A stretch of DNA of 64,000 bases, from NCBI RefSeq assembly GCF_000237925.1, contig NW_017386123.1, positions 79,239 to 143,238 on the forward strand, in the 5' to 3' direction. The position numbers and the translations under genes were made by a program. The notes beneath the pieces were generated by a model, which saw only the letters and a program-made list of their open reading frames with translations, was not told where the DNA came from and did no database searches. Positions 24,365-35,176 of the stretch are shown one piece after another (position 1 is the first letter of the stretch; the number at the start of each line of letters is the position of its first letter). Source of the stretch: Schistosoma mansoni (taxonomy: Eukaryota > Platyhelminthes > Trematoda > Strigeidida > Schistosomatidae).

Positions 24365-27300
24365 CTTACTTACTTACGCCTGTTACCCCTGGTGGAGAAG
24401 CATAGGCCGCACACCATCATTCTCCATCCAACCCTGTCCTGGGCAATCCTTTCCAGTTAACATTCATTCTTTTCATATTTGCTTCTCTTTCACGGCGTAA
24501 TGTGTTATTTGGCCTTCCTTTTTTCTTCTTTCCTTCTGGATACCAAGTTGGGGATCGCCTCGTGATGCAGTTTGGTGATTTCCTCAATTTATGTCCGATC
24601 CACTTCCAACATCTTTTCCTAATTTCCTCTTCAGCTGGAAGCTGGTTTATCCTCTCCCATAAAACGCTGTTGATGATAGCATCCGGCCAGTGTATGTTGA
24701 GTATTTAGCGCAAAAAACTATTTACAAATACTTGTACCTTCTTGACGATGGATGTAGTAGTTCTCCACGTTTCAGCTCTGTACAGTAGGACTACCTTGAC
24801 GTTCGTATTGAAGATTCTCACTTTGAAGTTAGTTGACGGTTGTTTAAAGTTCCACATGTTCTTCAATTGTAGAAATGCTGTCCTTGCCTTACCGATCCTC
24901 CTTGTTTATCAACGATGCTTCCCAGGTACGTGAATGTTTCCACCTCTTCCAGAGTTTCGCCATCAAGTGTGATTGGGTTAGTGTTCTCCGTGTTGTATTT
25001 GAGAATCTTGCTTTTTCCCTTGTGTATGTCGAGGCCTATTGATGCGGAGGCTGTTGCTACACTTGCTGTCTTCGTCTGTATTTGTTCGTGTGTATGAGAT
25101 AGGAGGGCCAGGCCATTTGCAAAGTCCAAATCGTCTAATTGGTTCTGAAATGTCCATTGTATTCCGTGCTTCCCCTCAGATGTCAAAGTCTTCATAATCC
25201 AATCAATCACCAGAAGAAAGAGGAAGGGAGAGAGTAGAGAGCCTTGTCTGACTCCGGTCCTGTTGTATCCCGAAGAGAATTACGAATGGTAACTTTTGAG
25301 GACTATTTATTGGTCAATATAATATGTATATTTCCTATTGTAATTAACCTAATCATATTCGTTTCCTCTTATCACTAACTTTATTTTGACCTTTGAACTA
25401 TTATTACTACGATCCTTGAGTTATCATCAGTTTATTGATTACTATTCACAGCCACATCCGGCTAAATATTGTACAAATGTTATTATCTATTTTATGGGTC
25501 GATATGGTTTGTTTGGTTGGTATATAAACTCAGTATGTTTGAAATACAATGATTCATACCACTGAGGCTGTTATTGGTGTTTTGGGCTTAACTGGTTGGG
25601 CTAGGCAGATCGTAGGGCCGATACGTACTCTAGTCTGCTCGTACGGGTTTCGTGTCACTGTTCCAATCAATAATTCGCTGCTCCCTGTTTGGCGGTCTTA
25701 TCGCGTCACACATCAACTAGGCATCCACTCGGCGACAGATATAACAGGTCCTTACTGGAAATGCATCTGTCAGTTGTCCTCCATACACGACTCTGCACTG
25801 TAGTTCGTCGTATGAGTTCTGGATAATGTTAACAATCTTCCGAGGAACTCCATAGTGTCGAAGAGGTTTCCATAATGTTCTCCGATCCACACTGTCGAAC
25901 GCCTTCTAATAGTCAACGAAGTTGATGCATAGTGACGAATTCCACTCAACTGATTGTTCAACGATGACCCGTAGTGTCGCAATTTGGTCTATGCACGACC
26001 AATCCTTACGGAATCCAGCCCGTTGATCTCGAAGTCAAGTGTCTACTGCGTCTTTCATCCGGTTCAGTAACACTCTGTTGAAAACGTTTCCTGGTACTGA
26101 CAGAAAACTGATGCCTCTGTAGTTCTCACATTTTTGCTCAGACCTCCTTTCGTTGGCATTTTGATGTGGTATCCTTCTTTCCAGTCTGTCGGTGGCACTT
26201 GTTCTTCCTCCCAAATCTTCTTGAATAGAAGGTGAAACATCTTTGCAGTTACTTCAATGCCTGACTTCAATGCTTCAGGCGGTATATTATCAGGTCCTGC
26301 TGCTTTTCCATTCTTGATTTGTCTGACGGCCATCTTGTTTTCTTCGGTCGTTGGTAGAGTGACAGATATAGGAAGGCTTGTGTGTGCTGCTTCGATGTCC
26401 GGCGGATTCAATGGGGCTGGTCTATCCAACAGTTCCTCGAAGTATTCTGCCCATCTTTTCCTCTGTTCTTGAAACTTCGTGATCGTCTTCTCTTCTTTGT
26501 CCTTGACTTGTCTCTCTGGTTTACTACATTTACCTGCTAGTTTCTTCGTTGTATCATATAGTTGTCTTATATTCCCTTCTCTTGCAGCTTTTTCCGCAAT
26601 CGTTGCTAGTCCTTCCATGTATTTCTGCTTGTCGACTTCAATGCTTTTCTTCACTTCTCTGTTTGCTTCTGCGTAGTCTGCTTGTGCCTTGACTTTCTCT
26701 GCTTGTGTTCGACTGTTGTTCAATGCTGTCTCCTTGTTCTTCCTTTCTTCAATCTTGTCCAGGGTTCCCATAGCGATCCATTCCTTATGATGATGTTTCT
26801 TGCGACCCAGAACCTCCTGACACGTTGAAGTTAGTGCTTCTTTGATCCCTTTCCAGTTGTCCTCCATTGTAGTTTCTTGTTCTTCCAGTAGATCCCGTAA
26901 TGCTTGGAACTTGTTGTTGAGAGTTATCTTGAATTCGTTGAGCTTACCAGTATCTCGAAGGAAAGCTGTATTGAACCTTTGTAATGCTGTTCCCCCAGTT
27001 GTTCAGTGTTTCTTTAGCTTCAGTCTCATCTGAAGCCATGTCAGCTCCTCTCCGGGTTCTCACATCTTCCATTGATCTTCGGAATATTTTGTTGATACAA
27101 ATATGATCTATCTGGTTCTCTGTGGTTTGGTCCGGTGAGATCCATGTAGCTTTGTGTATGCGCTTGTGTGGGGATATTGTGCCGTCTATAACCAATTTGT
27201 TGAATGCACATAGGTTTGCAAGTCTCTCCCCATTTTCATTTCTCTCTCCTAATCCATGTCGTCCAATTACATCTTCATATCCTGTGTTGTCCACTCCAAC

Positions 27301-28008
27301 TTTAGCATTTAGATCTCCCATCAGGATGGTGAGGTCCTTTCGTGAGCACTTCTCTATAATTGATTGCAGCCTTTCATAGAACTGATCTTTATCGTCGTCG
27401 TTGCTATCATCGGTGGGTGCATAACATTGGATAACATTCATTGTGATTCCCTTCTTCTTTGTTTTGAATGATGCTTAGATGATCCTGGGTCCATGACATT
27501 GCCATCCTACAAGTGCATCTCGTGCTTCTTTGGACAACATTAGAGCAACTCCCTGAGTGTGTGGAGCATTTTCCCCTTCGTGACCGGAGTACAGCAGCAT
27601 CTCTTCCGTACCTAGACTTTGATGTCCAGCTTGTGTCTAATGGGTTTCGCTGATTCCGAGTACTGCCAAGTTGTATCTCCTCATTTCCATTGCTATTTGG
27701 CTGGTCTTTCCTGTCTCCCATATTGTCCGGACGTTCCATGTACCTATAAAGAGTGTTGCTCTGGTTGTTAGAAGGGGAATCGGTCTCGTGACTTCCGAAG
27801 AATTTCGGCTTTCATCATGAGACGTCATAATTATTCCTTCAACTCCCAGGACAGAGTTTAAATGGTTTGAATTATTTTTTCTGGTTAGCGTTTTTTTAGC
27901 GAGTTAGCTTTTCTACGGGATGGGGTCGCTAACCCCATGCCCAACCCTCTTCCTTTACCCGGGTTTGGGACGGGCAGTAGCCCCCGGAGGGACTACAGGC
28001 GGAGTCGG
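24365..28008 (-). mobile_element. RTE-like LINE (family B), nearly full length, inserted in the Pao fossil
   Basis: The 3' end on the left carries a CTTACTTACTTAC tail. The 5' end on the right holds the GC-rich leader (GGTCCGACTCCGCCTGTAG on the minus strand), which suggests a full-length 5' end. Flanks are ACCAGGT (24358-24364) and ACCATGT (28009-28015), a likely 7-bp target duplication with one difference. Coding pieces on the minus strand: endonuclease start FIGTWNVRTIWETGK and GISETH (27640-27828), then QCYAPTDDSN, MGDLNAKVG and NQIDHICIN (26944-27441), the RT region with NGKAAGPDNIPPEALKSG (26064-26867), and the late RT and tail (24366-25210). A TAA lies at 27475-27477 and the frame changes at about 27640, 26950 and 26070. 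The YADD position reads FANG, so this RT is dead. A solo LTR splits it at 25261-25746. Confidence 0.85.
25261..25746. mobile_element. solo LTR (fossil) inside the family B LINE
   Basis: A 486-base block runs TGTTGTATCCCG...GATATAACA, flanked by an exact 5-bp duplication GGTCC (25256-25260 and 25747-25751). The LINE sequence resumes directly after the second GGTCC. It aligns end to end with 7778-8257. No internal part remains. A TATATAAA string near 25520 may be its old promoter. It is the youngest layer here: solo LTR in LINE in Pao fossil. Confidence 0.88.
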
Positions 28009-29405
28009 ACCATGTTTTACAATTACTAAATAGATTCAAAAATCGGTCTAAATGACTCCACGCTGGTGTCTTGCCTAATTCTTCTGTAAACGTATTAGCT
28101 AAAACACGGTTCTCTTCTTTGGGAGAATTCGGCTAGCCACTTTCTTATGCCACAAAAAGTTCGGTCTGCAAAACCATTCATTTAGTTTAATGCTATCATT
28201 TAACGACAATCCACGCCAAGCATGATCCGCAGGATTATGTTTACTTTTAACATATCTCGATTGATTTGCTGCAGACAGTTTGGGAATCTTTGCTGATCTA
28301 TTGCTTACGAATCTCTCAAATCTTTTTATTGTAGTTATACAACGATGTGCGACTAATGAATCCGCCCAATAAGTGACAGAATAAATAGGGATACGTAGTA
28401 GTTGTTTTCCACGTGTTTTCCCACTTTGGCGCATAGTACAGCAGCTGTTAATTCCATCCTAGGAATGGTCTTAGGTTCCATTGGGGTAACCCTGGACTTA
28501 TCTAATAGAACAGAACAATGGACTTGATGGGAGACATATTCAAAACGAACATACGCCAAAACACCATATGCAAATTCTGAGGCATCGGCAAAGCAACGAG
28601 TCTGGTTAGCCAATGGTTTGTGGGATTCTGGTATGAGACATCTGGAAAATAACAGTTCACTTAAGCGCCTCATGCTTCTGAGCCAACAGTCCCATCTCAT
28701 AAAGCATTTAGTAGGAAGCTCTGCGTCCCATTGTCAGATTTTGCGGATATGCAACTTGCAAAAATACTTAAGCTGGTAAAAAAACTGGAGCTGGAAACCA
28801 AACAGGGTCAAATATAGAAGCTACGTACGACAAAACGGTTCTCCTTGTAAGAGTCACATCGAATTCCCACACCCTCAAGAAGATCCTGTCCATTCGAACA
28901 TTCCACTTTATTCCTAGAGTTCTTCCATTTCTTTCCATAGAAAAACAAACGTTTACGTTTCTTTCTGTGCGATCTTTCTCTGGAATAAACTTCATTAATT
29001 CAACGTTGTTCCTGGCCCACTTGGTTAGATTAAAACCCTCTAAACGTAACATTTCGTTCAGCTGAGAATATACTAATTTAGCTTGTTCTAACGTACCAAC
29101 ACTGGTTAACAAATCATCAACCTAGAACTGTTCCTCTACTGTCTGCATAATACATTCAGGAAACCTGTCCTCGTTAGCTAGGATAGTTCTTTGCAGAGCG
29201 AACGTTGCGCAACTTGGTGAGGAGGTCGAACTAAACAAATATAATTTCATTTTATACGTTCCCAGTCCATTTCTTATGTCACTGTGAGGCCACAATGAAA
29301 ATCTAAGGGCATCACGATCCTGTGGTGGAACAGTCACTTAATGAAATATAGCTTCAATATCTGTCGTGAGACCTATCGGTCGTCGCCGAAATTCGGTGAA
29401 GACAT

Positions 29406-31798
29406 TGTAGCTATAAATAATTCCCCCAAATCAATAGCTCTTTAAGTGTTCGACATTGGATGCTGACCACATTGTTTTAAGTGGACTTGTTTAACTGAAG
29501 GCTTTCGGTCATGCATCCGTACCAGATCACGTTACGACCCAGCGTGGGACACAGCTCCTACGTTCACTAGCCAGATCAGAGCAAACGCTCCTCGATATAT
29601 TGATAACGCATCAAATATATCTTTCCTACCTCTTCGCATCTGACTTCTGGTTTCATGTAATTGAGGACGCTTCGAATATAGGTGTTACTGGTCGCTAGTT
29701 GCAAAACTACAAGACTAGTCGTATCTTCAGTGGTGAGCCCGACGTGATCTGGTACACCAAGCGCATAAATTGTGAGTCTGTTCCTTTTTGGAATTCATTA
29801 TTCATTGTTTTTCTTTATTTGATTTATATATATTGTGATATACCTTTTTTCGGGTATGTTTTGATCATATATTTCTCGTTCTAATAATACTACGACGGAA
29901 CAGTCACCTAAGGTTTTTAATTTAAAATCTATTCCCCCACCCTCTATTCAGTTAACGCCTTTTTGGCCTGATAATATCGAGTACTGGTTCTGCTACGCAG
30001 AAGCTGAGTTTAACGGCCACGGCATTACAGACTCACGCTCCCGATTCCTCGCAGTGGTTGAGGCGTTACCGCGCGAATTTAACAAGTACGTAACACCTAG
30101 TATGTTTACTAGTGATGTTCCGGAACCTTACGAAACACTCACACGGTCGATCCTAAAACGCGGGGATCTAACCGATCGACAACGGTTGGATCAATTATTT
30201 AACAATATCGACTTGCAACATGGTTCCGCGATGGACATGTTGTTAAGGATGAGAGAAGTAATAGGTCAAAGAACTTTCGACGGTGGCCTATTTAAACAAC
30301 TCTTCTTGTCTAAACTCCCGAAACAGGTGCAGGCGGTGCTCGTCCCGCTTCAAAATAGCTCCGTAGACGAACAAGCTGCATATGCTGATCGAATTTTAGA
30401 AATTACCAAATCTACTAGCACTGAGGATTTTTTTTCAGTCAAAGAAATACCTCAATCGACCCCGGCTGACATAGCCGAACTATGTCACACACTCACCCGA
30501 TATCTTAGATTTCGCAATGACCGCAGTCGGCCAAGAAACACGCGAAGAAGTGTTTCACGTAAGCGATTTATCTCCCGACCACGAGAGACAGATAGTCCCG
30601 ACTGGTGCTGGTATCATAACCAGTACGGTAAATCTTCTAGAAATTGCAGGAAGCCCTGCAATTACCCGAACTTTAAGGCGACTGACACAAATAAAAACTC
30701 GGGAAACTTCCCAGCCGGCACTCGTTAACGGCAACCGTAGCCGGCGAACACAGCCGCCTCTTATACGTCACGGATGTGACCACAAAAGTTCGCTACCTCG
30801 TCGACACCGGCGCAGAAGTTAGCGTCCTTCCAGCAAATCCCAACGACAGACTTCACGAGTCTGTTTTCAGTTTACAGGCGGCAAACGGAAAGCCGATTAC
30901 TACGTATGGTAAAAGGCACGTATACCTTAACGTGGGTTTCTGCAAACCCATTCACTGGATTTTCGTTGTTGCAGATGTGTCTATGCCAATCATTGGTATA
31001 GACCTGTTACAATACCACATTGTTTTAAGTGGACTTGTTTAACTGAAGGCTTTCGGTCATGCATCCGTACCAGATCACGTTACGACCCAGCGTGGGACAC
31101 AGCTCCTACGTTCACTAGCCAGATCAGAGCAAACGCTTCTCGATATATTGATAACGCATCAAATATATCTTTCCTACCTCTTCGCATCTGACTTTTGATT
31201 TTAACTGGTTGGGGAACGCTGTAATGCCGCGATTCGTTAATCGTTTACTTCGATAACCGTATAATGCTAATCTTAACGGTGCGTAAAATCAGAAGACAAA
31301 GGATAGCAGCAACTACAGTTTATTGTCGAATAACTCAGGTCAGAAAGCTAACAACACCTGAGCGAATATCAACGAGCGAGTGAGCGGCAAGCGAGAGAGC
31401 GAGTGAACAGGCGAATAAGCGAAGGAAGCGAACGAGGCGAATAGCAAGTAATTACATAGGCAATTTATAGTCAAATTTAATAAGGGCACAGCGAAGCAAA
31501 ACAAAGGCTGATAATAATATTTGCGTGCATACATATAAGGGTGAGGAGTATGAGTCATCGAATGATATTTAAGCAGTCAACATTTCGGCTAGAGTGTCAT
31601 GTGCTCTAGTGTTATTACAGTGCAAAGAATATGCAAATTGTTACTATCCGAATGACAATGTCTGTTAGGTAAGTTATAAAAAGGGCCTAACCAAAATTGG
31701 CTATAATCGAAATTGATTGTAGGATGGTTGCTATAACGCTTCAAATATAGGTGTTACTGGTCGCTAGTTGCAAAACTACAAGACTAGTCGTATCTTCA
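29406..31798 (+). mobile_element. Gypsy/Boudicca-like LTR element (fossil, partial) inside the Pao fossil
   Basis: The 5' LTR is 29406-29729 (324 bases, TGTAGC...TCTTCA). The same LTR occurs alone at 38468-38791, also 324 bases. An exact 4-bp duplication ACAT flanks the element (29402-29405 and 31799-31802). Inside are gag (about 29880-30728), with a C-X2-H-X9-C-X3-C box near its end as described for Boudicca, and an aspartic protease (about 30770-31040, DTGAEVS). The rest of pol is missing, and the 3' LTR is partial and holds another insert. It is broken but not very diverged at its LTRs. Family assignment rests on the CHCC-type gag box and the LTR length near that of Boudicca. Confidence 0.8.
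31208..31727. mobile_element. unclassified insert inside the 3' LTR of the Boudicca-like element
   Basis: The 3' LTR sequence is followed up to about 31207 and resumes at about 31728 (CGCTTC.AATATAGGTGTTACTGG). The roughly 520 bases between are absent from the other two LTR copies. The insert has a GCGA-rich central part (31370-31440) and no coding frame that I recognise. It may be a solo LTR or a MITE. Borders are approximate. Confidence 0.5.
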
Positions 31799-32084
31799 AC
31801 ATCTAGCAGATTGTTAACTTAATCTGGACCAGGTTACAAGTTTTATTCAGCGACGTCCCGGTGTGTTGTACTGCACAATCAAACACGAGTTTTTTGGGAT
31901 GGAAGACAGGGTGGTGCGGTAAATACCAAACCCGACACCTAATCGAGTTCACTGTAACATTTACGGCGCATCCACCTTCAACATACTTTACCACCGCATT
32001 AACATATTCCTTATGCAACCTCTGGTAGCGGATGAGCCGGTTTCTCAGGTTATTTAATCTACTCGTCGCTAATCTTCTCCACTC

Positions 32085-32890
32085 ACTGTTTACCAAACCC
32101 ACATGCTTCACCCAGTTATCATCACCTGCTTTTGTTATCTCTAGACATTGGTAACGAATATTGAACAAGGATGAATGTTTAGCAAAGATTTGCGACAAAA
32201 TATATCAGTCGATTTATCAAAAGAAAAATCTCTTAGATTCTTTGGAAGGATGAAATTACTGTAGCGTTCATGTTCAACCGCGCCAAGTTTTCTTAAGAGG
32301 TCGACCTTGAACGAATCTTCGTATTTCTTGAACCAGGTTTCAAAAGTGACGCCAGCCGAACCATCGAAATTAAATTCATGGATAGAATTAATAATGTGGT
32401 CGACATGAGATTTGAAAGGATCAACAGAGTTACTTCCGTTTTCAATGTGCTTAATTTTTTGTGTGAGGAAGCCTGTTTGATTTTAAATGTATTTGTGGTT
32501 AAGTACATGTAACTTGTTGATAAAACATCACATGCTCTTTTTTGAAGCTCTTTTCAAACGACACTGGCACCTGACAATTGTAATTAAATTATAACGATTG
32601 ATGCTCTAGCATCTACCAACTACTCATAACGTTGTACAACCTTGAACACATCTTCGTATTTTTTTAACCGGGTTCCAAAAGTAAGGTCCGCCAAACAATC
32701 GAAATTAAATCCATGGATAGAATTAATGGTGGAAACGGTATGAGAATTACATGAATCATCAGTAAGTTCCTTGTGACTCAAATCCATCTGTTGCGTTAGC
32801 TTCTCCAATATCCGCACTTGGAACTGTTCATGCTGTTTTTCTTGACGTCCAAGCATGGATCCTATTCGTTCAAGAGTAATCAGCATTGTT
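32085..32890 (-). mobile_element. Gypsy-type gag fragments (fossil)
   Basis: Minus-strand pieces resemble Gypsy-family Gag proteins. Two partly overlapping copies of the N-terminal region are present (about 32620-32886 and 32300-32440, both with SIH.FNFD...KKYED). A more C-terminal gag piece (about 32100-32200) lies directly against the Pao pol piece. The two gag copies are separated by about 180 bases that include a dispersed repeat also seen near 34060-34140. The fragments are broken and old. Confidence 0.6.
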
Positions 32891-32945
32891 ACTGGTACAC
32901 CCGTCGCCAGTGTTAAGTTCGCTACAGTTAACGACTATGACACTC

Positions 32946-33545
32946 GAATGCCCAAACAACCAATAAAGGGGAAATAAAGGCGAACAAAGGGAAAATGAAG
33001 CGGACGAAAGCGTAAATAAAGGGGAAATGTCGATTTCCCCCTTTCGTCGTATACTTGGGGGAAATTTGTGGAAAACTATACGTAACGTACTGTATTTGAA
33101 TAATCCACATTCCGTACTTATATTTTCCAAAGGATCTCTGAAATAACGCTCGGTTAAATTACATTGAAGAATACTATCGTTAACACAGTCAATGAAATAA
33201 GGACACAGGCATTTTTATTTGATGCATATATACTTACTTTTTCGTTTGTTTAACTTAAGTGTTCCAACATACTTGGTGGCCATCGCAAATAGCTTATGTT
33301 ATGCAAGTGAGTGACGTGCTCTCTTTTTTACGAGTTCCTTGTAACTGATTACCTTGTTAGTCCTCTAAGATGAGTTCAAGCAAAGTCACTGAGAGAGCTC
33401 GTAGACGTAGGGCAACTGTCAACTTGTCAAGCGTCCTTGGCTGTCATAGATCTACTTATAACAGACGGCGGAATAAATCACGGACAGCTTGAATAATGAA
33501 ACATAACTTGTTTCGTTTGGTAAGTTCGCTAACAAAAGCACGATT
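32946..33545 (+). mobile_element. CACTA/EnSpm-like DNA transposon, terminal part
   Basis: The left end, CCCAAACAACCAATAAAGG, and the next ~80 bases with GGGGAAATAAAGGCGAAC-like motifs recur in inverted orientation at about 34660-34750. Such motif-rich subterminal regions are typical of CACTA elements. At 33369 an ATG opens a short basic frame (SSSKVTERARRRR...; 38 codons), which could be the first exon of a transposon gene. A LINE fragment interrupts at 33554. The CACTA call is an inference from the ends plus the transposase fragment at 35177-35773. Confidence 0.45.
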
Positions 33546-33553
33546 AGAGGTAG

Positions 33554-33946
33554 CCAGTCAGTCAGTCAGCTACAACGTAGGACCAGGCACACATATGCAT
33601 CGGTCCAAGTTGCCATACCTCGTTAGCACAACAAGATGAACACTGGATTCATAGAAATAGTTAATTTAGTGGTGGTAGTATATAAAAGATAGGTTGTATA
33701 TAAGGATATAGTATAGGAAAAAAGAAAGATATGAAGCACTTTTAATCTCAAGGTTTAAGGGAAGATGAAGAGTGTGTACACCTACGCCATTGTGATCGAT
33801 TCTGAGCCATGTCACCTAGAGTCTCCAACCATTGGTTACGATAGTCACGCGGACCCTAACCAAGTAGTCTGCATCTGCCAACATGGCTCAGACTGGAAGT
33901 TAGTGACTTCAAGCTCTGATGCCACGTTTTGGTTTGGCCGCCCCTA
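33554..33946 (-). mobile_element. LINE family A 3' fragment, left piece
   Basis: The minus strand is nearly identical to the last part of the complete copy at about 17505-17894, including the in-frame TAG corresponding to 17595-17597. The CAGTCAGTCAG tail lies at the left end. It breaks at GGCGGCC...GTTAG and resumes at 34753, so an insert of about 800 bases splits it. Confidence 0.88.
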
Positions 33947-34752
33947 ACTCGAGTTAGATTCAATAACGTTTTTCTTTATCACATTTTAGAATTCACAAGA
34001 ATTGTTTGACTTTCCATAGTACAACAGGCCTGGTGGGAATAAAGAATACGTGAAATGCCTGGTCCGTGACAATGACAATTACATATGGAGCATTGATACT
34101 CTACCATCTGCCAACTGCTCATTACTTTGTACATTGAAGTTTTTGTTTTCAATAAAAACTTGGAAATTATACCATATTTTACGTACTTTACATTATTCGT
34201 GTGCTGTGTTGTGGGAATGAAAGCGAACACAGGAGGCGGTAGCGGTAAATGCATTAGTGTGTATGTAGTGGAAAAGCAGTGAATGTAGCGGATATTGAAG
34301 GTAGAAGTCGGATATTTAGGGGAAAAGTCGGCTATTCGTCGGATATTTAGGGGAAAAGTCGGATATTTAGGGGAAAAAGTCGGCTATTCGTCGGATATTA
34401 AGGGGAAAAGTCGGTTATTCGTCGGATACTTAGGGGAGAAATCGGCTATTCGTCGGATATTTAGGGGAAAAGTCGGTTATTCGCCGGATACTTAGGGGAG
34501 AAATCGGCTATTCGTCGGATATTTAGGGGAAAAGTCGGTTATTCGTCGGATATTTAGGGGAGAAATCGGTAATTTAGCGACATTTGAAAAACAGAGCGAC
34601 AGAAAGGGGAAATTACGCTTTATTTTCCCCGGACAGGCGAAAAAGCAGACATTTCGATGCATTTCCCCTTTATTTACGACTTATTTTCCAATGCATTTTC
34701 CGCTTTATTTCCCCTTTGTTCGCCTTTATTTCCCCTTTATTGGTTGTTTGGG
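33947..34752 (-). mobile_element. ~800-bp insert in the LINE, with CACTA-like end and 31-bp repeats
   Basis: Both flanks are the same point of LINE family A, with CTC on each side (about 33944-33946 and 34753-34755), consistent with a 3-bp target duplication. The right end is the inverted copy of the CCCAAACAACC end at 32946. The left end (GAGTTAGATTCAATAACG) does not mirror it, so the element is a truncated or composite derivative. The middle holds a 31-bp tandem array. A 90-base part near 34060-34140 also occurs at 32548-32636. Confidence 0.55.
34310..34580. repeat. 31-bp tandem repeat array
   Basis: About nine units of 31 bases, one of them short (20 bases). Each has GGATAYTTAGGGGARAARTC followed by GGYTATTCGYC. 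From 34403 on, two unit types alternate (GGAAAAGTCGGTT and GGAGAAATCGGCT), giving a 62-base higher-order period. The unit is not a multiple of three, so the open frame across it is a by-product. Related GGGGAAA motifs continue to the end of the insert, as in CACTA subterminal repeats. Confidence 0.85.
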
Positions 34753-34858
34753 TCTCTTCCAACCATCCCCTACACTAGTCAGCTTAGCTCATCGTGGTAA
34801 TCGGTGTTCAGGCATACGTAACACGTGGCCCAACTATCTCAGTCGATGAAGATTCATG
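34753..34858 (-). mobile_element. LINE family A 3' fragment, right piece
   Basis: This matches about 17398-17500 of the complete copy on the minus strand and starts (5' end) at ATGAATCTTCATCGACTGAG. It carries the same in-frame TAG and TGA as the complete copy at 17421 and 17466. With 33554-33946 it makes one 5'-truncated LINE insertion. Confidence 0.85.
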
Positions 34859-35176
34859 GTCTAATCAACCGGCTTTTACAGTGATTTATGTATAATTGAT
34901 GGGAGTTAACAGAGAAATTATTTGTAATGAGATTCCTTCTACTGTAACACCTTCCACTATATTTACCAATGAAAGGCTTCTGGAACATGACGGTACGTGT
35001 GTGAACTTCAACTAATGTGTAATTAGAAATATAAATAAGTTAATATCTGGTTGTGTGGAAAGCACTTTGTCCGACCTTCAGCGTAAATTCCGTACACTGG
35101 AATTTGTATCGGTATGGAAAGAGTCGGAGTGTAGGTTTTTTCTTCAATATTTAGGCCTAATAATTCTGCAAAAACT

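Larger units (their letters stand above)
22170..32075 (-). mobile_element. BEL/Pao LTR-element fossil carrying two nested insertions
   Basis: Minus-strand pieces in the right order for a BEL/Pao pol are found: the WYLPHHPV segment before the RT (about 31803-32075), RT (28770-29340), RNase H-like region (28350-28700), the zinc-binding and core parts of the integrase (about 23400-28430) and the integrase C-terminal part ending near 22780. A purine run followed by TGTTGG near 22762 is the likely start of the 3' LTR; its other end was not found. The body is interrupted by a LINE at 24365-28008 and a Boudicca-like element at 29406-31798, both with target duplications. No gag of its own family was recognised. 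The copy is broken many times and looks old. Confidence 0.75.

Noticed and set aside
30054-30728. Retroelement gag considered as a host gene
   Set aside because: It has a CHCC box, is followed by an aspartic protease, and is flanked by LTR sequence and a target duplication.
34295-34580. Regular repeats considered as a CRISPR array
   Set aside because: The units are contiguous 31-base tandem repeats without spacers, in a eukaryotic transposon context.
32946-34752. One transposon with ~90-bp terminal inverted repeats spanning both ends
   Set aside because: The right part is an insertion into a LINE whose other half lies outside the supposed right end, so the two ends belong to different insertion events.
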